A stretch of DNA of 11,075 nucleotides, taken from contig JASLJO010000043.1 of the NCBI GenBank assembly GCA_030152505.1, positions 1-11,075 on the forward strand. The letters run 5' to 3'. The translations under genes and the position numbers were made by a program. Shown here piece after piece: positions 6,691 through 11,075 of the stretch (position 1 is the stretch's first letter; every line of letters starts with the position of its first letter). The notes below the pieces were generated by a model, which made no database searches, was not told the origin of the DNA, and saw only the letters and a list, made by a program, of their open reading frames with translations. The stretch is from Solirubrobacterales bacterium (GTDB lineage: Bacteria; Actinomycetota; Thermoleophilia; Solirubrobacterales; 70-9).

Positions 6691-8066
6691 AGGCCGTAGG
6701 CCTCGAGCAGCTTAAGCCAGACCTCGCTGCGGGTCGGGTAGGCGGCGACGGCGTGGCGCAGCCGCTTGAGCGGCACCTCGGCGGCGACGGCGATGGTTGC
6801 CGCGTGCAGGAAGTCGGCGGTCTCGAAGCCGGTGAAGGTCGCGCCGACGATCGTCTCCTCGTCCCGATCGACGACCAAGCGCGAGGTGCCGCCGGTGCCC
6901 CTGCCCTGGAAGCTGGCGCCGGCCGTGCCGTCGGTGGGGACGTCGACCGCCTTTGCGGAGATGCCGGCTTCCTCGGCCTGGGCAAGGGTCTTGCCGACCG
7001 CGGACACCTGGGGGTCGGTGAAGGTGACTCGAGGGGAGCCGAGGCCTTCGGCGAGCGCCTCGACCGGGCGCCCGAGCAGGTTCTCGGCGGCGACCCAGGC
7101 CTGGTACTTGCCCATGTGGGTGAAGAGCGAGCGGCCGTTGACGTCGCCGACGGCGTAGAGCCACTCGCGGCCGCTGACGCGGAGGCGGTCGTCGGTCTCG
7201 AGGAAGCCGTGCTCGCCCGGCTCGATCCCGGCGGAGTCGAGCCCGATACCCCGGGTGCGCGGAACGCGGCCGATCGCCACCAGTAGCTCTTCGGCCTCAG
7301 TGCGGCCGCCGTCGTTCAGCTCGACGACGATGCCCGCGCCGCCGGAGGAAAGGCGTTCGGCAAGCACGCCGGTGCGGACGTCGATCCCATAGGCGTCGCG
7401 CAGGGAGTCGGCGACCTGCTCGCCGGCGAAGGGCTCCTCCCGCGGGAGCAAATGCTCCTCGCCCTCTATCAGAGTGACCCGCGTGCCCAGCGTCGACCAG
7501 GCCTGGGCCAGCTCCGAGCCGACCGGGCCGCCCCCGAGGACGATCATGCTCTCGGGCACCCGCTTGGCGGTGGTCGCGTCGCGGTTGTTCCAGGCGTCGA
7601 CCGAGTCGAGCCCCTCGATCGGCGGCATCGCTGCACCGCTGCCGGTGGCGATGACGATGGCCCGCCTGGCGAGGAGCGTCTCCCCGCCGAGGGCGACGCG
7701 ACGCTCGCCGTCCAGCCGGCCCTCACCACGGAAGAGCTCGATGCCGTGTTCGTCCAGCCAGGGGAGCTGGCCGGAGTCGTCGCGGTCGTGGATCACCTCG
7801 TCGCGTCGGTCGAGCACCGCCCGCGGGTCGAGCTCGCCGGTGACGGCGGCCGCGACGCCCGGCACGCGGCGCGCCTCGGCGAGCAGCTCGCCCGGGCGCA
7901 GCAGCGCCTTCGAAGGCATGCAGGCGTAGTAGGAGCACTCGCCGCCGACCAGGTGGCTCTCGACGATCGCGACCGAGAGCCCGCCGTCGGCCAGACGCCC
8001 GGCGCAGACCTCACCGGGTGCGCCGGCGCCGACCACGATCGCGTCGAATTCTCGCTCCGGCGACAT
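6687..8066 (-). CDS. FAD-dependent pyridine nucleotide-disulfide oxidoreductase (dihydrolipoamide dehydrogenase-like, atypical)
   Basis: This is a soluble class I flavoprotein disulfide reductase that moves electrons between NAD(P)H, FAD and a Cys pair. Its 459 residues are normal for the family. The FAD-binding site is VVGAGAPGE (11-19), the redox disulfide is GGECSYYACMPSKALL (41-56, Cys44 and Cys49), and the NAD(P) Rossmann motif is VLGGGPVGSELAQ (176-188). Glu201 at the end of the following strand favours NAD over NADP. The second FAD motif is YAVGDVNG (304-311), and the dimerisation domain covers about 345-459. The usual C-terminal HxHPTxxE is replaced by AAYPTRSE (441-448), so Tyr443 stands where dihydrolipoamide dehydrogenase has its acid-base His, while Glu448 is kept. 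Lipoamide, mycothiol disulfide or another acceptor is therefore uncertain. A GGAG lies ten bases before the ATG. No pyruvate or 2-oxoglutarate dehydrogenase genes are nearby. Confidence 0.9.
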   Translation of the reverse strand: MSPEREFDAIVVGAGAPGEVCAGRLADGGLSVAIVESHLVGGECSYYACMPSKALLRPGELLAEARRVPGVAAAVTGELDPRAVLDRRDEVIHDRDDSGQLPWLDEHGIELFRGEGRLDGERRVALGGETLLARRAIVIATGSGAAMPPIEGLDSVDAWNNRDATTAKRVPESMIVLGGGPVGSELAQAWSTLGTRVTLIEGEEHLLPREEPFAGEQVADSLRDAYGIDVRTGVLAERLSSGGAGIVVELNDGGRTEAEELLVAIGRVPRTRGIGLDSAGIEPGEHGFLETDDRLRVSGREWLYAVGDVNGRSLFTHMGKYQAWVAAENLLGRPVEALAEGLGSPRVTFTDPQVSAVGKTLAQAEEAGISAKAVDVPTDGTAGASFQGRGTGGTSRLVVDRDEETIVGATFTGFETADFLHAATIAVAAEVPLKRLRHAVAAYPTRSEVWLKLLEAYGL

Positions 8067-8070
8067 CTAT

Positions 8071-8094
8071 TTCGCGCTCCGCTCACGGCGCGAA
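8071..8094. promoter_or_regulatory. Short inverted repeat in the oxidoreductase 5' leader
   Basis: TTCGCGC (8071-8077) and GCGCGAA (8088-8094) form a perfect 7-bp inverted repeat around a 10-base loop, four bases upstream of the oxidoreductase start. In the - strand transcript, the GGAG ribosome binding site (complement of 8077-8080) falls at the stem-loop boundary. The element could be an operator or a leader hairpin. It is short and may be chance in GC-rich DNA. Confidence 0.35.
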
Positions 8095-8114
8095 GAACCA
8101 GATATGCACGCTTG

Positions 8115-8143
8115 TTCGCTCCGCACTCAGGAGAGCGTACAAT
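8115..8143 (+). promoter_or_regulatory. Probable ssrA promoter
   Basis: TACAAT (8138-8143) matches the -10 consensus at five of six positions and ends 16 bases before the mature tmRNA 5' end. That leaves room for a short leader to be removed by RNase P. The -35 is poor: TTCGCT (8115-8120) at 17-base spacing or TTGTTC (8112-8117) at 20. The position, in the gap between divergent genes directly before a highly expressed RNA, is the main support. Confidence 0.6.
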
Positions 8144-8159
8144 CGGCGGCACATAGCAC

Positions 8160-8517
8160 GGGGGCGACAGGCTTCGATCTGGTCGGTCCGTGCGAACGGT
8201 CGCAGGTCGAGGTTGCCGGAGGCCTCGTTAAACACCGGCACCAACCAATACGTGCGGACCATGAGTTCGCCCTCGCTGCTTAGTTAGATCTAAGTGAGTG
8301 AGAGTCGGCCCTCTCCCGCCCGCGGAGGGGGGTCCCGGCTTCAATTGCGGGCTCACCCGGGCGGATCGCCCCGTCCGCCAGGGGAAATCGAAGAGGGCTC
8401 TGTCTTCCGCAGTGCCCGCCGGCGCGGACCCCGGGAGACGAGAATCAAGCGCCGGCTATGCCTGTAGAAGCCTTCGCGCTACGACCAGAGACGCCGGTTC
8501 AATTCCGGCCGCCTCCA
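8160..8517 (+). ncRNA. ssrA: Transfer-messenger RNA (tmRNA, SsrA)
   Basis: tmRNA rescues stalled ribosomes by acting first as alanyl-tRNA and then as mRNA for a degradation tag. The ends are set by the acceptor stem GGGGGCG (8160-8166) pairing with CGCCTCC (8510-8516), with the G3-U70 wobble that identifies alanine tRNAs, then discriminator A8517. CCA is not encoded (CTG follows) and must be added. The T arm is GCCGG-TTCAATT-CCGGC (8493-8509). Helix H2 pairs CTGGTCG (8179-8185) with CGACCAG (8482-8488). PK1 is 8208-8212/8223-8227 with 8215-8219/8235-8239. PK2 is 8309-8316/8324-8331 with 8318-8323/8347-8352. PK3 is 8360-8365/8374-8379 with 8369-8372/8381-8384. PK4 is 8406-8410/8424-8428 with 8418-8423/8451-8456. 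All pairings were read by eye, and the length of 358 nt is normal for a one-piece tmRNA. Confidence 0.97.
8254..8283 (+). other. tmRNA tag reading frame (ADHEFALAA, stop)
   Basis: The resume codon GCG at 8254 begins nine codons, ADHEFALAA, ended by TAG at 8281-8283. With the alanine carried by tmRNA itself, the added tag would be AADHEFALAA. The start is chosen by position, 14 bases after PK1 and directly after the AACCAATA stretch that corresponds to the A-rich region before the E. coli resume codon. The ALAA ending is the usual signal for ClpXP-type proteases. A different frame ending in SLLS lacks this ending. Confidence 0.88.
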
Positions 8518-8520
8518 CTG

Positions 8521-9060
8521 ATGGACCGCTACGTCGCCTTCCTGCGTGGGATGAATCTCGGCGGGCGTCGGATCACCAACGAGGAGCTGCGCGCGCACTT
8601 CGAGGCGCTCGGCTGCGATGAGGTGGCGACCTTTCGCGCCAGCGGCAACGTGATCTTCGCCGTCGAGGGAGAGACGCCGGCAGGGCTGACCGCACGGCTC
8701 GAAAAGGGACTGGGCGAGCGGCTCGGCTACGACGTGCCGGTATTCCTGCGCTCGGCGAAGGAGCTGCTTGCGGTCGCGGCGTTCGAGCCTTTTGAGGAGA
8801 GACAACGCAGCGCCTCGAAAGGCAAGCTCCAAGTCGGGCTGCTGACGAAGAGGCCGCGCGCGGCTGCGGTGAAGAAAGCACTGGCGCTTTCAATCGACGA
8901 GGACCACTTGGCGATCGAGGCCCGTGAGCTCTACTGGCTTCCCGACGGCGGTCTTTCCGAATCCGACCTCGATCTGAAGGCTCTCGCCACCATTCTCGGC
9001 CCGACGACGATCAGGACCAAGGGCACGATCGACCAGATCGCCGCCAGGCACTTCGGCTGA
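8521..9060 (+). CDS. DUF1697 family protein
   Basis: This is a 179-residue soluble protein of the widespread but functionally uncharacterised DUF1697 family. Family features are the opening MDRYVAFLRGMNLGG (1-15), ATFRASGNVIF (36-46) and the C-terminal DLKALATILGPTTIRTKGTI (151-170). The start at 8521 matches the family's usual N terminus; an in-frame ATG at 8458 lies inside the tmRNA T-arm side and is rejected. The start codon is only three bases after the tmRNA discriminator, and no ribosome binding site is possible there apart from tmRNA sequence itself (CCTCCACTG). No terminator separates them. Expression therefore probably depends on readthrough and processing of the tmRNA precursor, or on a promoter inside ssrA. 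The 3' end converges on the OsmC-family gene with three bases between stops. Confidence 0.9.
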   Translation: MDRYVAFLRGMNLGGRRITNEELRAHFEALGCDEVATFRASGNVIFAVEGETPAGLTARLEKGLGERLGYDVPVFLRSAKELLAVAAFEPFEERQRSASKGKLQVGLLTKRPRAAAVKKALALSIDEDHLAIEARELYWLPDGGLSESDLDLKALATILGPTTIRTKGTIDQIAARHFG

Positions 9061-9063
9061 CGC

Positions 9064-9573
9064 TCAGGCTTCGAAGGCGATCGACGCCGAGAGCTGGGGC
9101 GGGGTGCTGAGCGTCTGGAAGACGACGCAGTAGCGCTCGGTCAGCTTCAGCAGGGTGTCGAGATCCTCCTCGCTCGCGTCGGTGTCGAGGTCGAACTCGA
9201 GGCGAATGGCGCGGAAGCCGACCGGGGCGTCGCGGTCGACGGCCAGAGTGCCACGGAAGTCGAGTTCGCCCTCGGCGCGAACCCTGCCCGACGCGACCGC
9301 GATCCCGAGCGAGGTGGCGACCGCGCGCAGGGTCACGCCGGCGCAGGCGACGAGCGCCTCGAGCAACATGTCGCCTGAGCAGAGCAGCGTGCCATCGCCG
9401 CCCGACGCGGGGTGCAGCCCCGCTTCTGCCAGCGCCCGCCCGGTGTCGACCGAGCAGGAGACGCCCTCGCCGAGGTTGCCGCTCGCCTTCAAGGTGACGA
9501 CCGCCACCTCGGGTTCCCGCGCGTAGCGCTCCTTGAGCGGCGTCTGAATCGATCTCAGGCCCTCGCGGTCCAC
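9064..9573 (-). CDS. OsmC/Ohr-family protein
   Basis: Members of this family are small thiol-dependent peroxidases or related redox proteins acting on organic hydroperoxides or modified thiols in the cytoplasm. The 169-residue protein begins at GTG (9573) without an evident ribosome binding site. The core shows MLLEALVACAGVTL (69-82), corresponding to the family helix with the first reactive Cys (Cys77), and LTERYCVVFQTL (144-155) with the second (Cys149). Their spacing of 72 is close to that in OsmC and Ohr proteins. An additional Cys65 occurs just before the first helix, and Cys40 lies upstream. The conserved Arg of true peroxidases cannot be assigned confidently, so substrate and subfamily are open. 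The gene is divergent from the Sap/SfLAP gene, with a strong inverted repeat between them, and convergent with DUF1697. Confidence 0.85.
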   Translation of the reverse strand: MDREGLRSIQTPLKERYAREPEVAVVTLKASGNLGEGVSCSVDTGRALAEAGLHPASGGDGTLLCSGDMLLEALVACAGVTLRAVATSLGIAVASGRVRAEGELDFRGTLAVDRDAPVGFRAIRLEFDLDTDASEEDLDTLLKLTERYCVVFQTLSTPPQLSASIAFEA

Positions 9574-9595
9574 GCCAAAAGGCTACGCGCCTGGT

Positions 9596-9642
9596 ACGTG
9601 CCGGTGCTGAGAGGTCATATAGGCACGGTTCCACCGGCACGT
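9596..9642. promoter_or_regulatory. Perfect inverted repeat in the divergent OsmC/SfLAP promoter region
   Basis: ACGTGCCGGTG (9596-9606) and CACCGGCACGT (9632-9642) are exact reverse complements separated by 25 bases. They are centred in the 87-base gap between the two divergent starts. The spacer contains CATATAG, an AT-rich stretch usable as a -10-like core on either strand. The arrangement fits a dimeric-regulator operator or a cruciform; which regulator is unknown. Confidence 0.55.
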
Positions 9643-9660
9643 CGGGATAGGGTCACGGGC

Positions 9661-10344
9661 GTGGGCGACGTCTTCCTCCTGGCCTTCCTCGCCGCGCTCT
9701 ATCCGACGTTGCTGGCGGCGACGACGGTGATGCTGATGCTGCCGCACCCCAAGCGACTGCTGCTCGGCTACCTGCTCGGGGCGGCGATGACCAGCATCAC
9801 CCTCGGCCTCGTGATCGTCTTCAGCCTGCGTCACTCGGGCCTGGCGCACACGACCGAAGCCACGCTGGGGCCGGGCGAGGACATCGTCCTCGGCTGCCTG
9901 GCGCTGGCCGTCGCCTACGTGCTCGGCACTGGACGGGATCGGCCCCTGGAGGAGCGCCGGCGCGAGCGCAAGGCGGCCAAGGGCTCACAGGGCCCACCGC
10001 GCTGGCAACAGTTCCTCGGCCGGGGCTCGGCCCGCGTGACCTTCGCCGTCGGTGCCTGCCTCACGCTCCCCGGCGCCACCTACATCACCGCCCTCTACCG
10101 GATCGCGGACGAGGAACTGGCCGACCCGGTGACGGTCGCCGTCATTTTCGCCTTCAACGCGATCATGCTGATCCTGCTGGAGGCCCCCCTGCTCGCCTAT
10201 ACCTTCGCCCCCGACTGGACCCCAAAAGCAATCGAGCGCTTCAAGTCGAAGCTCCGCGAACGCGGCCGCATCTGGGCAGTCCGAATCGCAGCAGCTCTGG
10301 GCCTATTGATGATCGCCCGCGGTGTGATCACCTTGCTCGCCTGA
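9661..10344 (+). CDS. GAP family membrane protein (Sap/SfLAP, sulfolipid-1-addressing-like)
   Basis: This 227-residue polytopic membrane protein resembles the Sap/SfLAP (GAP) family, which in mycobacteria includes a protein linked to surface glycolipid export; in most actinobacteria its substrate is unknown. Six hydrophobic segments are visible at about 4-27, 34-55, 73-90, 124-146, 156-182 and 205-226. A basic loop (92-123, rich in Arg/Lys) lies between the third and fourth, giving the two-times-three layout of LysE-like transporters. The family-like motifs are YPTLLAATTVMLMLPHPKR (14-32) near the N terminus and CLTLPGATYITALYRI (133-148). The GTG at 9661 is chosen because AGGG lies eight bases upstream and the hydrophobic N terminus begins there. 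The longer open frame upstream overlaps OsmC coding and is rejected. The ABC-F gene follows after 43 bases. Confidence 0.82.
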   Translation: MGDVFLLAFLAALYPTLLAATTVMLMLPHPKRLLLGYLLGAAMTSITLGLVIVFSLRHSGLAHTTEATLGPGEDIVLGCLALAVAYVLGTGRDRPLEERRRERKAAKGSQGPPRWQQFLGRGSARVTFAVGACLTLPGATYITALYRIADEELADPVTVAVIFAFNAIMLILLEAPLLAYTFAPDWTPKAIERFKSKLRERGRIWAVRIAAALGLLMIARGVITLLA

Positions 10345-10387
10345 GCGACCGCGGCACTCGGCGCCTGGTCTCGTAACGTAGGCGTCG

Positions 10388-11075
<688 letters not shown>

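Noticed and set aside
8018..8287. Open frame through the tmRNA tag region ending in SLLS, as a small protein or alternative tag
   Set aside because: It runs antisense to the oxidoreductase N terminus, through the ssrA promoter and into tmRNA pseudoknot 1. The ALAA-ending frame in the correct position relative to that pseudoknot is the tag.
8458..8520. Earlier in-frame ATG for DUF1697 at 8458
   Set aside because: It would translate the structured 3' part of tmRNA. Family members begin at the MDRYVAFLRG segment, which starts at 8521.
9412..9660. Upstream extension of the SfLAP frame
   Set aside because: It overlaps the OsmC gene on the other strand, lacks a ribosome binding site and adds no family-like sequence. 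GTG 9661 has AGGG at good spacing and starts the first membrane helix.

Overview
The window is GC-rich, tightly packed chromosomal DNA, apparently from a high-GC actinobacterium. The ftsE-ftsX-S41 peptidase-RNB nuclease-smpB order, frequent GTG starts, a CCA-less tmRNA whose tag ends in ALAA, and a Sap/SfLAP-type membrane protein all fit Actinomycetota, perhaps the Thermoleophilia/Solirubrobacterales. That placement is inference from gene content and was not tested phylogenetically. There are no insertion sequences, CRISPR arrays or prophage genes, and no gene-free gap longer than about 100 bases.

Left block (1-6619, all +): an apparent operon. ftsE (5' end probably outside the window) and ftsX encode the cell-division ABC transporter-like pair. 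A membrane-anchored S41 C-terminal processing peptidase with a PDZ domain follows. Next are a short RNase R/II-family exoribonuclease without cold-shock domains, smpB (overlapping the nuclease gene by 8 bases), and an unrecognised 512-residue protein. That last protein has one N-terminal membrane helix, basic coiled-coil and proline-rich stretches, and a C-terminal ComEA-like helix-hairpin-helix. A strong hairpin covers part of the nuclease gene's ribosome binding site. The block ends in a large palindrome that holds the stop codons of both convergent genes.

Middle (6687-8066, -): a flavin-dependent pyridine nucleotide-disulfide oxidoreductase of the dihydrolipoamide dehydrogenase superfamily. 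It keeps the CxxxxC redox pair but has Tyr in place of the usual C-terminal catalytic His. It is transcribed divergently from ssrA.

ssrA and right side (8130-11075): ssrA (tmRNA, about 358 nt) can be folded by eye. It shows a G3-U70 acceptor stem, T arm, long-range H2 helix, four pseudoknots and a tag reading frame ADHEFALAA-stop. A DUF1697 gene starts only three bases after the tmRNA discriminator base. It converges on an OsmC-family gene (-). OsmC is divergent from a six-helix Sap/SfLAP (GAP family) protein gene across an 87-base gap holding a perfect 11-bp inverted repeat. An ABC-F ATPase gene runs off the right edge.

How the parts relate: three trans-translation components (tmRNA, SmpB and an RNase R-like nuclease) lie within about 5.5 kb, although in different transcription units. 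The membrane-tethered helix-hairpin-helix protein directly after smpB is the least understood gene and the best candidate for new biology. The tmRNA/DUF1697 junction and the hairpin over the nuclease ribosome binding site are the most interesting non-coding signals.
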